NCBI GenBank assembly: GCA_041394265.1
Contig: JAWKIO010000005.1
Coordinates: 3,968,001-4,032,000, forward strand
Source: Acidimicrobiales bacterium
GTDB taxonomy: Bacteria; Actinomycetota; Acidimicrobiia; Acidimicrobiales; SZUA-35
Direction: 5' to 3'
DNA length: 64,000 nucleotides
A model generated the notes under the pieces. The model saw nothing but the letters and a program-made list of their open reading frames with translations. It did not search any database and was not told where the DNA came from. A program made the translations under genes and the position numbers. Shown here piece after piece: positions 1 through 8,264 of the stretch. Position 1 is the stretch's first letter. Every line of letters starts with the position of its first letter.

Positions 1-262
1 ACAACGGCTGGGTCGTGAGCGGTGAGGTTCTGAGGTTGTGCCCTTCCGGCGTCTCGTCTTCACCTACGGCTGGGAGTCCGGTGGGTTCCCGGTGCCGGTC
101 GGGTCGAGCATCGTGAGTATCGAGCTGACGGCTCATGGCGACGCCACCGAAGTCAGCGTGGTGCACGAAGGTCTGAGCGACGAGATGGCGATCCAGCACA
201 CCGAAGGGTGGGCGATGTTCGTCGATCGTCTTGCGCAACGAGCGCTCGCTGGAGGTTCATGA
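1..262 (+). CDS. AHSA1/SRPBCC-family protein, 3' end, apparent frameshift
   Basis: Only the C-terminal end is in the window. From base 3 one frame reads NGWVVSGEVL. From about base 33 the family-like sequence continues in the next frame as EVVPFRRLVFTYGWE and runs to the stop at 260-262, so one base seems to be missing near 30-34. The final helix, GWAMFVDRLAQRAL, is typical of the AHSA1 (Hsp90 activator homologue) branch of the START-like SRPBCC fold, which binds small hydrophobic ligands. The stop overlaps the next start (ATGATGA), which suggests an operon with the DUF2461 gene. The frameshift may be a real lesion or a base-calling error. No ligand can be inferred. Confidence 0.65.
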
Positions 263-951
263 TGAGCACCGTCCCCGAGTTCAGCGGGTTCGATCCCGAG
301 GCGGTCGCTCTGCTCGCCGAGCTCCCCGGCTGGGACGCCGAGCGATACGAGGCACACAAGGCGGAGCTCATCGACGGCGTGACCAGGCCGGGACTGGCGC
401 TGATCACGGAGCTGGCGAATCGGTTCCCCCATGCACTGACGGTGGCGGCGCGATCGTCGGTGTCGCCGCTACATCGTGATCTGCGGTTCGCTCCCGACGG
501 TGCGCCTCGCTACAAGGACCACCTCCTGCTCACCGCCTGGCACGGCGCCGACAAGCGCACCGGTCCGACGATGTGGTTGCGAGTCGACGCAGCCGGCGCC
601 GGCTTCGCCAGCGGGGTCGGGTTCACGCCGGCCATGCGTGAACGCTGGCGAGCGGCCGTGGGTGGATCGGCGGGTGTCACGCTCGCCGACGAGCTCGATC
701 GGCTCGAGCAGTTCCATGGTGCCGAGGTCGCCGGGGGTCAGGTGAAGCGGGTCCCCCGACCGTTCGAGCCTGACCATCCTCGCTCCGATCTGCTGCGGCG
801 AACCGGCTTCCAGGTTCGTCTCACCGAGACCCACCCTGACCACCTCGACCGGTCCGACTACGCCGACTGGTGTCTCGGACACTGGCTGCAACTCGCCAGC
901 GTCCACCGCTGGCTGGTCGACCATCTGGCCGAAAGTGAGAACCCTCGATGA
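259..951 (+). CDS. DUF2461 family protein
   Basis: A protein of 230 residues matching the DUF2461 pattern: an N-terminal FSGFDPEAVALLAEL helix, then LHRDLRFAPDGAPRYKDH at about residues 74-91, and a GVGF loop. The family is about 220 residues long and its biochemical role is not established. The start is ATG 259, with ATG 262 next; a GGAGG at 251-255 is well placed. The start overlaps the upstream stop and the end overlaps the next ATG (ATGA at 948-951), so the three genes are probably translated from one message. No membrane segment or signal peptide is visible. Confidence 0.85.
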   Translation: MMSTVPEFSGFDPEAVALLAELPGWDAERYEAHKAELIDGVTRPGLALITELANRFPHALTVAARSSVSPLHRDLRFAPDGAPRYKDHLLLTAWHGADKRTGPTMWLRVDAAGAGFASGVGFTPAMRERWRAAVGGSAGVTLADELDRLEQFHGAEVAGGQVKRVPRPFEPDHPRSDLLRRTGFQVRLTETHPDHLDRSDYADWCLGHWLQLASVHRWLVDHLAESENPR

Positions 952-1286
952 CCGACGAAGCCGCCGCGACACTGTTCTGGGACCTGATCGACGAGCTCCA
1001 GGCCGAAGATCCTCGGGTGCACGAGGGGACGATCATGAGCGGTCGGTGCGCTCGGGTCGGCGGTGAGTTCCTCGCCCTCGTCGACTTCAAGGGCAGCGGG
1101 CTCGTCGTGAAACTGCCGAAGTCGCGTGTCGCCGAGCTGATCGAACAAGGTGTTGCTCGGTCGTTCGCCCCCGCCGGCAAGGTCTTCAAGGAGTGGGCGT
1201 CGATCCCGGTGCTCGAGGAAGAGCGGTGGCGTGCCCTGCTGCGGGAGGGTGTGGCATTTGTGGCACCGCCCGAGCCATCCGCATAG
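948..1286 (+). CDS. small TfoX-N/YjbR-like protein
   Basis: A soluble protein of 112 residues with the pattern GSGLVVKLPKSRVAELIEQG followed by GKVFKEWASIP. This resembles the one-domain TfoX N-terminal/MmcQ-YjbR fold found in many actinobacterial hypothetical proteins. It starts within the ATGA overlap with the DUF2461 gene and is the last gene of the small operon. The match is by pattern only, and neither DNA binding nor a competence role can be claimed. Confidence 0.7.
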   Translation: MTDEAAATLFWDLIDELQAEDPRVHEGTIMSGRCARVGGEFLALVDFKGSGLVVKLPKSRVAELIEQGVARSFAPAGKVFKEWASIPVLEEERWRALLREGVAFVAPPEPSA

Positions 1287-1393
1287 GCCGTCAGGTCGAG
1301 CTTCGACGGGCCCTCGACAGCTTGGAGCGGGCGGGCTAGGACCCTGTCGGATTCTGCGCTCGTTGTCGAGCGGCCACGACTAGCTTGCGTGTC

Positions 1394-1807
1394 ATGCACA
1401 TCGATCCGTCCCACGAGAACCTCGTCAATCTGCTCGCACGGGAAGTGAGTGGGCCGGTCACGATGTTGAACATGCTGCGATTCAGGGAGATCGCCGACTA
1501 CCAGTTCTCACCGGAACTTGCCCCACGCGATCCCATCTCGGGCCGTGAGGCCTATGACCGCTACATCGAGCACACGCTGCCGTACCTGCAGGCAACGGGC
1601 GGCTCGGTGACTTTCATGGGCGAGGGTGGGAACTTCTTCATCGGTCCGGCAGACGAGCGGTGGGATCTGGTCGTGCTGGTGCACCAGGCGTCGATCGAGG
1701 AGTTCTTCGCTTTCGCCGCTGACGAGGCATACCTCGCCGGAATTGGTCATCGGACGGCGGCGCTGCTCGATAGTCGACTCTTGCCCCTCACTGTTTCTGA
1801 GCCATAG
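1394..1807 (+). CDS. DUF1330-like protein
   Basis: A protein of 137 residues. The segment GPVTMLNMLRFRE, followed by a YDRYIEHTLPYL helix, is typical of DUF1330 proteins, which have a dimeric alpha-beta barrel (ferredoxin-like) fold with no settled function. I chose ATG 1394 over an in-frame TTG at 1385. A TAGCTT box at 1381-1386 ends 7 nt before the ATG and no Shine-Dalgarno is visible, which fits leaderless transcription. It converges on the MFS gene at 1836 with only 28 bp between them. Confidence 0.75.
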   Translation: MHIDPSHENLVNLLAREVSGPVTMLNMLRFREIADYQFSPELAPRDPISGREAYDRYIEHTLPYLQATGGSVTFMGEGGNFFIGPADERWDLVVLVHQASIEEFFAFAADEAYLAGIGHRTAALLDSRLLPLTVSEP

Positions 1808-1835
1808 CTGAAGAAACGGAGCTGGTTCTCGAGGC

Positions 1836-3275
1836 TCACTCGGCGTTGGCGGTGATGGCGTGCGGGCCCGCGCAGATGATCAGGCGAGGGTCGCCGTGTC
1901 TGGTGGCTTCGGTCGGTGTGCTGAGCGTCAAGAAGGCGAACAACGCAACGGCGTTGACGCCAAGTGCGGGCCGGAGCAAGCGGACCGATCGGCGTCGAGG
2001 TGTGGCGGGGTCGAGTGACTGAGGGCCTTCGTCGATGAACAGGTTCGCGAGCGCAGCGGCAGCAGCAAGGGCGACGGCAATCCACCACGACGCTGCGTAG
2101 TCCCCGGTGCGGTCGGCGAGCCAGCCTCCGCCATAGGCGCCGGCGAAGGCACCGAGTTGGTGGGCGAAGAACACCAGGCCGAACAGGGTGCCGGCGTGGC
2201 GGGTGCCGAACTGTTGGGCGACGATCGCCCCGGTGAGCGGCACGGTGGAGAGCCACAGCACGCCGATGGCAGCGCCGAACCCGATCACGGTCGCACTGGT
2301 CATCGGGAGGAGTACGAATCCGGCGATGACGACGCCACGAGCGGCGTAGATGAGAGAGAGGAGACGGGCCTTGCTGCGTCGGGTGCCGAGGACACCGGCG
2401 AGGTAGGAGCCGGCGATGTTGGTGAGGCCGACCAGCGCCCACGCGAGTCCGGCGACTCGATCGGATACCGACCCCCTCTCCAGGTACGGGATGAAGTGGG
2501 TGGCGATGAAGGTGACGTGCACTCCGCAGACGAAGAACCCTGTGCACAACAGAAGGTAGGACCGGTTGACACTGGCTCGTGCGATCACCGACCTCAACGA
2601 CTCGGGTTGAGCGGCCGGAGCGTCGGGGCTTTCCGCTTGGTTCGTCGGTGCATCGGCATCCTCGGCGTTGCCGCGCAACGGTCGAGCGAGGACGACGATC
2701 GCGAGCGTGACGAGCCCGAGGACGGTGAGGGCGGTCTGCCAGCCGGCGGCAGCGTCGATCCGGTTGGCCAGTTGCACGAAGACGAACTGGCCGCCTGACC
2801 CGACGGCGGTGGCGATGCCGAGCGCCGTCGAGCGACGCTCCGGCGGGAAACGGCGACCGATCGACGCCAACACGACGGCGAAGCTGGTGGCGGCGAGGCC
2901 GACGCCGACGACGAATCCGCCCGACAGGTAGAGCTGGGTGGCGGTGGCAGCGCGGGCCATCATCGCCACGCCGCCGCAGTAGACGACGGCGCCGGTGGCG
3001 AGGACCCGGGCGGATCCGTAGCGGTCGGCGATCGCACCGGCGATCGGTTGGCCGATGCCCCAGATCAGATTCTTGATGCCGATCGCCAGGGCGAAGGTCG
3101 AGGTGTTGGTGCCGAGGGCGGCGTTGAGGTCGTTGAGGAACAACCCGAAGGTCGACCGCACGCCAAGCCCGATCGCAGCGATCGCGCTGCCGGCGATCAA
3201 CAACAGTCGGAGAGTCGGGTGGCTGGCGCGGTGTTCCGGGATACCACCGGCGGTTGCGTTGGCTGATGCAGTCAT
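1836..3275 (-). CDS. MFS transporter (monocarboxylate/oxalate-formate type)
   Basis: A membrane protein of 479 residues with about 12 hydrophobic helices. The first helix contains GLGVRSTFGLFLNDL, typical of OFA/monocarboxylate-type major facilitators. GRRFPPERRSTALG in the first half and TRHAGTLFGL in the second fit the conserved loops between helices. Its ATG overlaps the stop of the HxlR regulator (ATGA at 3272-3275), so the regulator and transporter form an operon. The substrate is unknown. The long different-frame reading over the same bases is a GC-driven artefact. Confidence 0.85.
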   Translation of the reverse strand: MTASANATAGGIPEHRASHPTLRLLLIAGSAIAAIGLGVRSTFGLFLNDLNAALGTNTSTFALAIGIKNLIWGIGQPIAGAIADRYGSARVLATGAVVYCGGVAMMARAATATQLYLSGGFVVGVGLAATSFAVVLASIGRRFPPERRSTALGIATAVGSGGQFVFVQLANRIDAAAGWQTALTVLGLVTLAIVVLARPLRGNAEDADAPTNQAESPDAPAAQPESLRSVIARASVNRSYLLLCTGFFVCGVHVTFIATHFIPYLERGSVSDRVAGLAWALVGLTNIAGSYLAGVLGTRRSKARLLSLIYAARGVVIAGFVLLPMTSATVIGFGAAIGVLWLSTVPLTGAIVAQQFGTRHAGTLFGLVFFAHQLGAFAGAYGGGWLADRTGDYAASWWIAVALAAAAALANLFIDEGPQSLDPATPRRRSVRLLRPALGVNAVALFAFLTLSTPTEATRHGDPRLIICAGPHAITANAE

Positions 3276-3817
3276 ACGTTCGGCTCGGTGTTCGAGGTCT
3301 CATCGGCGGGAACCAGCGCGGCGGAAGGGAAGCCCGGTCCGGGTTCGGCGATGACGTCGCGGTCGTCGACGACTCGACCGGTGTCGTCGACGAACGCCAG
3401 ACGAACCGGTCGTCTCGAGGACCGGTCGACGAGATGGAGGAGCTCGTTGCCCTCGCCGATCACGTGGGCATCGCCCCAATCCCGTAGCGCGACGACGACA
3501 TGCCGCAGTGCCCAGCCTCGTTCGGTGAGGCGATACTCGCTCCGCGTCCGGCCACGGCGGTCCACGTAGTCCGCCGGCTCGAGGATGTCGTCGTCGACGA
3601 GGCGCTTCAACCGGGCCGACAGCGTCGCTCGCCCGATGCCCAACCGCTGCGTCAACGCATCGAAGCGGCGGACGCCGTACATCACATCACGCACGATCAA
3701 CAGGCTCCAGCGATCACCGACGAGATCGAGCGTCGAGCTCACCGGGCAGGGAGTTGACGGCACCTGTTCCCATTCCATGCGGGATACCGATGAGATCCCG
3801 GTCCGTTCAGCGTTCAT
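3272..3817 (-). CDS. HxlR-family transcriptional regulator
   Basis: A winged-helix regulator of 181 residues. CPVSSTLDLVGDRWSLLIVRD is split as CPVSSTLDLVG and DRWSLLIVRD at about residues 24-44, followed by RFDALTQRLGIGRATLSARL, the recognition region of the HxlR/MarR-like fold. The C-terminal extension of about 70 residues is longer than in minimal members. I chose ATG 3817 because a TACCAT box sits 7 nt upstream on the minus strand (leaderless); ATG 3778 is an alternative. It is translationally coupled to the MFS gene, which it probably controls. Confidence 0.85.
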   Translation of the reverse strand: MNAERTGISSVSRMEWEQVPSTPCPVSSTLDLVGDRWSLLIVRDVMYGVRRFDALTQRLGIGRATLSARLKRLVDDDILEPADYVDRRGRTRSEYRLTERGWALRHVVVALRDWGDAHVIGEGNELLHLVDRSSRRPVRLAFVDDTGRVVDDRDVIAEPGPGFPSAALVPADETSNTEPNV

Positions 3818-3945
3818 CGTTCGAATGGTAAACGGTGAACGACCCGATGTGTCCCATGTGGCGTGTGTGGTGTTGGTGGGACCATGCCGGCTGATGTGGC
3901 GGCGGAGTTGACGGCGGCGAGACCAGCTGCGATGGAAAGGGGGAG

Positions 3946-4015
3946 TGCCGTACCGTGATCTGTCGGCGTACGGCAACATTTTCCTCTTGTCTTCGAACGA
4001 CAACACCACTATCGT
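3946..4015 (+). promoter_or_regulatory. hipBA promoter and candidate HipB operator
   Basis: A perfect 8-bp inverted repeat TGCCGTAC (3946-3953) / GTACGGCA (3968-3975) lies just upstream of a sigma70-like promoter: -35 TTGTCT (3987-3992), 17-bp spacer, -10 TATCGT (4010-4015). HipB proteins are known to repress their own operon through dyad operators, so this dyad is the natural candidate. The motif is seen in the sequence; its binding is inferred. Confidence 0.5.
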
Positions 4016-4096
4016 GTCCCCGAACGGATACAAGGAAGCAACGGTCTGTCGACGCGGCAAGCCTGGTGCCGACTCGCCGGTCGTTCGGAGGTGTGG

Positions 4097-4363
4097 ATGC
4101 GACCGATACAGACGAGCAAGGCGTTCGGATCGGCGGTCAGGAGGGCGCGCAAGGACCGTGGCCTGACGCAGTACGAACTGGCTTCACGAGCGGGCGTGGG
4201 GCGCCCCTGGCTCTCCGAGCTCGAGACGGGGAAGCGCACTGCCGAACTCGGAAGGGCACTCTCGGTGTTGAGCGCCCTCGACCTTGGTGTCACGTTCGCC
4301 CCGGTGGCGGCTCCCGACGGATCGGCGGTGGATCTCGGGCAGATCATCGACGGTGTGGTGTGA
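4097..4363 (+). CDS. hipB: HipB-like Xre antitoxin
   Basis: An 88-residue helix-turn-helix protein: FGSAVRRARKDRGLTQYEL then SRAGVGRPWLSELETGKR is a complete Xre domain at about residues 8-55, followed by ALSVLSALDLGVTFAP, the short tail typical of HipB. It neutralises the HipA kinase and, in known systems, represses the operon. ATG 4097 has a GGAGG at 4087-4091 with 5-nt spacing, which makes it better than the GTG at 4091. Its stop overlaps the hipA start (TGATG at 4361-4365). Confidence 0.9.
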   Translation: MRPIQTSKAFGSAVRRARKDRGLTQYELASRAGVGRPWLSELETGKRTAELGRALSVLSALDLGVTFAPVAAPDGSAVDLGQIIDGVV

Positions 4364-5673
4364 TGCCGTCGGATCTGTTGCGGGTCCTGCTCGAGGGCGC
4401 TCCGATCGGCACAGTGGAGCGAACGGCAAACGGCGCGCTTCGTCTTCGTTTCGACGCGCAGTACCGAGATGATCCGAACGCAACGCTGTTGTCGGTGTCG
4501 ATGTCGCCCGCCGACGAGGTGCACGGTGATGCGCGACTGACTCCGTGGCTATGGGGTCTGTTGCCCGACAATGCCGACGTCCTCGCGCGATGGGGGCGGG
4601 CGTTTGGGGTGTCGGTGGCGTCACCCTTCTCGTTGCTCGGTACGCAGATCGGTCACGACTGTGCGGGTGCGGTGCAATTCTGTGCGCCGGGTGACGTCGA
4701 CGCCCTCGTCGATCGACCTGGCGAGGTCGTCTGGCTCACCGAGGCAGATCTTGCCGCTCGCGTTCGAACGCTTCGGGCCGACTCGACCAGTTGGCTCGGA
4801 CCCGGGTTCGCCGGCCAATTCAGTATCGGCGGTGCCCAGGCGAAGACGGCGCTTCACCACGTGCCTGACGGTGGAGGCCAGAGCGGTGGGGGCCGGTGGG
4901 GGGTGCCGACGGGTTCGATCCCGACGACACACCTCCTCAAACCTGCCGTGGCTGGATTCGAGGAGCAGCACATCAACGAGCATCTCTGCCTCTCGGCGGC
5001 ACGGATACTCGGCCTTCCGGCAGCGCGTACTCGCATCGAGGCCTTCGAGGACGAGAGTGTCATCGTCGTCGAACGATTCGATCGATCGGTCCAGAACGGC
5101 GCGCTCGTTCGCGTCCATCAAGAGGATCTCTGCCAGGCGCTGTCCGTTGCGCCGGCGCGCAAGTATCAGTCTGACGGCGGTCCGACGCCTGGTCAGATTG
5201 CCGAGCTGATCCGATCGGCGATCCCCGGAAACGAAGCCGAGCGAGACGTTTGGCGCTTCGCCGACGCCCTTGCGTTCAACTGGCTGATCGGTGGCACTGA
5301 CGCCCATGGGAAGAACTACAGCTTCCTGCTCGCCGGCAACCAGGTCAGGTTGGCGCCGCTGTATGACATCGCCTCGATCCTGCCGTACGACGACACCGAC
5401 GGTCACAAGGTGAAGCTGGCCATGAAGATCGGTGACGACTACGAGTTGCGCCGTGCCGACAGACGCCGTGCCTGGGAACATGCTGCCGACGAGCTCAAGC
5501 TCGACCGTGACCGACTGATCTCACGAGTGCTCGACCTGGCAGAGCGGACTCCGGCTGCGTTTGCTCAGGCTGCCAGCGGGGCTGAGCTCGGTGCGCCGTC
5601 GACCGACCTCCCCGATCGGCTGGCGACGCTCGTGGCAGCTCGCGCTTCTCGGTGTGTCGCAGTTTTGAGCTGA
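4363..5673 (+). CDS. hipA: HipA serine/threonine kinase toxin
   Basis: A 436-residue type II toxin. Known HipA kinases phosphorylate glutamyl-tRNA synthetase and induce dormancy. The visible motifs are complete: the phosphate-binding loop SIGGAQAKT (154-162), TTHLLKP with the nucleotide-binding Lys (188-194), the catalytic loop GTDAHGKN (Asp 313, Asn 318) and YDIAS with the metal Asp 335. The N-terminal subdomain (1-110) is fused in the same chain, as in classic HipA, not split as in HipS/HipT. Upstream in-frame codons exist, but the TGATG coupling to hipB fixes the start. It is probably functional. Confidence 0.92.
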   Translation: MPSDLLRVLLEGAPIGTVERTANGALRLRFDAQYRDDPNATLLSVSMSPADEVHGDARLTPWLWGLLPDNADVLARWGRAFGVSVASPFSLLGTQIGHDCAGAVQFCAPGDVDALVDRPGEVVWLTEADLAARVRTLRADSTSWLGPGFAGQFSIGGAQAKTALHHVPDGGGQSGGGRWGVPTGSIPTTHLLKPAVAGFEEQHINEHLCLSAARILGLPAARTRIEAFEDESVIVVERFDRSVQNGALVRVHQEDLCQALSVAPARKYQSDGGPTPGQIAELIRSAIPGNEAERDVWRFADALAFNWLIGGTDAHGKNYSFLLAGNQVRLAPLYDIASILPYDDTDGHKVKLAMKIGDDYELRRADRRRAWEHAADELKLDRDRLISRVLDLAERTPAAFAQAASGAELGAPSTDLPDRLATLVAARASRCVAVLS

Positions 5674-5749
5674 CAGCCGCCCAGTTGGGGTCGGCCGTCC
5701 CCGCCCGAGCGGAACAGCAGGGTGGGCCGAGTGCTGGCAAACTCGTGCA

Positions 5750-6616
5750 GTGAGTCACGACAACCGACGAGACGCGGGGCGACTGTTCGACGACGTTCCG
5801 CACCTCTACGACCGGGTGCGACCGGGCTATCCCTCGGAGTTGATCGACGATCTGGTCGCCATTGCTGGGCTGTCGGCCCAATCGAGGATCGTCGAGGTTG
5901 GCTGCGGAACCGGCCAGGCAACGCGGCCGCTCGCTGAGCGGGGGCACCACATCACCGCCGTCGAACCGGGGGCCGGCCTCGCCGCGCTCGCTCGGGAGAA
6001 CCTGGCGACCTTCCCCAACGTCGAGATCGAGAACTCATCCTTCGAAGACTGGGACGCGCAGGGACGCCGGTTCGACCTCCTCGTCGCTGCGTCCTCCTGG
6101 CACTGGATCGATCCATCGGTTGGATGGCGTCGAGCTCATGAGATCGTCGAACCCGGTGGGTGGATGGCGATCCTCGGCAACGCCGTCGCCCGACCGTCGG
6201 ACGAGCCGGAGCTGTACGCGGCGACCGCAGACCTCCACCAGCAATGGGCGCCCGACAACCCGGATTGGGGTCACCCCCCAACGGCAGCCGAGGTCCGCGC
6301 CACCTCGAGAGGATGGGGCCCACCCAACGAGGACACCGAGGGCTTCTTCGGTCCCACCACCGTCCGTTGGTGCCCGACCGTCCAGTGGTTCGACGGCAGC
6401 GGCATCGCCGACCACCTTCGCTCACTGTCGCCCTACCGACGCCTCGATGACGATGTGCGAGAACCACTTCTCGACGCAATCGCCGACCGCGTACGGACTC
6501 GGCTGGGCGACCGGATCGGCCGTCACTACCTGAGCCTCCTCCGTGCAGGTCAGCGCAGAGGCGAGCCCGTAGCGGGTCGCTCGTTCACACCAGCGGCGCC
6601 TCCAGACTGCTCGTAG
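5750..6616 (+). CDS. class I SAM-dependent methyltransferase
   Basis: A protein of 288 residues with the AdoMet-binding fold: motif I IVEVGCGTGQATRPLA near residue 46, AVEPG as motif II, then FDLLVAASSWHWIDP as the motif IV/post-motif region. The DAGRLFDDVPHLYDRVRPGYP opening is common in the actinobacterial SAM methyltransferases that resemble trans-aconitate and ubiquinone-type enzymes. The start is GTG 5750 with no clear ribosome site. It stands alone between hipA and a convergent TetR gene, so its substrate cannot be inferred. Confidence 0.85.
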   Translation: MSHDNRRDAGRLFDDVPHLYDRVRPGYPSELIDDLVAIAGLSAQSRIVEVGCGTGQATRPLAERGHHITAVEPGAGLAALARENLATFPNVEIENSSFEDWDAQGRRFDLLVAASSWHWIDPSVGWRRAHEIVEPGGWMAILGNAVARPSDEPELYAATADLHQQWAPDNPDWGHPPTAAEVRATSRGWGPPNEDTEGFFGPTTVRWCPTVQWFDGSGIADHLRSLSPYRRLDDDVREPLLDAIADRVRTRLGDRIGRHYLSLLRAGQRRGEPVAGRSFTPAAPPDCS

Positions 6617-6630
6617 TCAGGACGTGGCGG

Positions 6631-7239
6631 TCAGAGCGCTGCGTCGAGCAGTTCCGCGAGGTCCTCGAGCGCTCCATCGAGGTCGACGAGTTCAGGTGCC
6701 AGCCGGTATTGCAGATGGATCCCCATGATCGCCCCGAACACGAGTGCAGCGAGGCGATCCTCGTCGAGCCCCTTCGGGAGGACGATGTCGTCGGACCGTC
6801 GAAACAGGTCGGCGAGGCGCTCACGGTTGGCGGCGTGGAAGTCGCGATAGCGGTCGTGTGTGTCCGAATCGACCTGGAAGGACTCGCCGAGCAGTGCCGC
6901 CAGGAGGACCGCCTGTGGCTGGTGGAGTCGCTTCGCCGCCCGTTGCATGGTCGCCCTGATGCCCGCTCGGCCGGCGAGATCCGACACGTCGTGCGTTGAT
7001 AACAGCATCGCTCGATCGAGGATCGAGAGCAGGAGGCCACGCTTGTTCTTGAAGTGCCACGGGATCGAGCCGCGGCTGATGCCTGCCTCTTGCTCGATGC
7101 GGGTGAACGACGTCGCCGAGACGCCCCGCTCGATGAACAGCCGCTCGGCCGCATCGAGGATGCGTTGCTTGCTCTCGTCGCCGATCTCGGTCCGACGTGT
7201 CGGTTGATCACCGGGGCTTGGTTGCGATGCGGCGGCCAT
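6631..7239 (-). CDS. TetR-family regulator
   Basis: A regulator of 202 residues. The N-terminal TetR DNA-binding domain is clear: KQRILDAAERLFIERG and GISRGSIPWHFKNKRGL. ATG 7239 is 6 nt after a TACCCT box, which favours it over TTG 7245, although AGAGG sits near the TTG. It is transcribed away from the PhyH operon and shares a 113-bp intergenic region with it, so it probably regulates that operon and itself. The C-terminal ligand domain gives no hint of the inducer. Confidence 0.87.
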   Translation of the reverse strand: MAAASQPSPGDQPTRRTEIGDESKQRILDAAERLFIERGVSATSFTRIEQEAGISRGSIPWHFKNKRGLLLSILDRAMLLSTHDVSDLAGRAGIRATMQRAAKRLHQPQAVLLAALLGESFQVDSDTHDRYRDFHAANRERLADLFRRSDDIVLPKGLDEDRLAALVFGAIMGIHLQYRLAPELVDLDGALEDLAELLDAAL

Positions 7240-7275
7240 GGCCAAAGGGTACCTCTGTCGAGCACTCTGTGTTGA

Positions 7276-7307
7276 TTGACATAGAACATGCCGAGTGACA
7301 TAGTCAA
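7276..7307. promoter_or_regulatory. overlapping divergent promoters with TGACATAG repeats
   Basis: Plus strand: -35 TTGACA (7276-7281), 17-bp spacer, -10 CATAGT (7299-7304), driving the PhyH operon. Minus strand: TTGACT (7307-7302), 18-bp spacer, TATGTC (7283-7278), driving tetR. The octamer TGACATAG occurs twice (7277-7284 and 7296-7303), one helical face apart, covering both promoters. This is a plausible TetR operator. Confidence 0.45.
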
Positions 7308-7352
7308 CGGCGCCGGGTCGTCAGGGGGACCACCCGAGTGAGGAGGCGAGGC

Positions 7353-8264
7353 GTGGGTCATCGAGCGGTTTCCGATGCGGAGCGCGAGCAGTACGAACGC
7401 GATGGCGTGGTTGCCCTTCGTGGCATCCTCGACGCCGACTGGCTCGAGCTGCTGCGAGCCGGTCTGCGAGAGGTGTTCACCGACCAGTGGGAGACACAGG
7501 AGGTGCAGTACGACGCCACGGCTGCGGCCCAGCAGGCGGCCGCCGCCGGCGTCGACATCCTGAGCGACGAACGGGCCCGGGCCACGGTGGCCCCCGGTCG
7601 ATTCCTCACGGCCATCTCGTCGTGGACCTACAACGACACGATTCGCCGGGTGGCACTCGAGTCGCCACTCGGCTCCCTCGCCGGGCAACTGTTCGGCGCC
7701 GACAAGGTGAACTATTACGACGACCAGGTGCTGCTGAAGGAGCCGGGTGCCCGTGAGTACACGGCCTTCCACACCGACGAGCCCTACTACCACCTGAGCG
7801 GTCTCCAGGTCTGCGGCATGTGGGTTTCGCCCGACCCCGTCGGCGTCGACAACAGTCCGATGCGCTATGTCCGTGGATCACATCGGTGGGGAACGTTCTT
7901 CCAGCCGAATTCCTTCGTCTCGCAGATGCCGACTTACGAGGGCGAGGGTCTGGTCCGGGTGCCGGACATCGAGGGCAACGAGGATGCCTACGACATCGTG
8001 ACGATCACCTCCGATCCCGGCGACGTGATCGTCCATCACTCGAATCTCATTCACGGGTCGAAGCCGAACTACGACGCGACGACGCCCCGATGGGCGGCCT
8101 CGTTCCGCTACGCCGGCGACGATGTCCGCTACCGGTTCCACCCGTCGGCTCCGCCGCAGCCGCATCATCATCACGACTTGCGCGAGGGTGACGTGATCGA
8201 TTGCGACCAGTTCCCGGTCGTCTGGCGTCGAAACGTGAACGAGGAGGTTGGGTTCCATGCATGA
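7353..8264 (+). CDS. phytanoyl-CoA dioxygenase (PhyH) family protein
   Basis: A 303-residue Fe(II)/2-oxoglutarate dioxygenase. The metal facial triad is visible: FHTDEPYYH with His 140 and Asp 142, and NLIHGSKPN with His 234; RWAASFRY supplies the 2-oxoglutarate Arg near residue 252. Family members hydroxylate unactivated C-H bonds. I chose GTG 7353 because AGGAGG at 7341-7346 has perfect spacing; the GTG at 7338 overlaps that site. It is first in an operon with a metallo-beta-lactamase-fold protein and a FAH hydrolase, which points to catabolism of a small organic acid or cofactor-like compound. The substrate is unknown. Confidence 0.88.
   Translation: MGHRAVSDAEREQYERDGVVALRGILDADWLELLRAGLREVFTDQWETQEVQYDATAAAQQAAAAGVDILSDERARATVAPGRFLTAISSWTYNDTIRRVALESPLGSLAGQLFGADKVNYYDDQVLLKEPGAREYTAFHTDEPYYHLSGLQVCGMWVSPDPVGVDNSPMRYVRGSHRWGTFFQPNSFVSQMPTYEGEGLVRVPDIEGNEDAYDIVTITSDPGDVIVHHSNLIHGSKPNYDATTPRWAASFRYAGDDVRYRFHPSAPPQPHHHHDLREGDVIDCDQFPVVWRRNVNEEVGFHA

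Noticed and set aside
1747..3303. A 518-codon Arg/His-rich frame overlapping the first MFS gene
   Set aside because: Composition is typical of a shadow frame in GC-rich DNA; the MFS frame has helices and family motifs.
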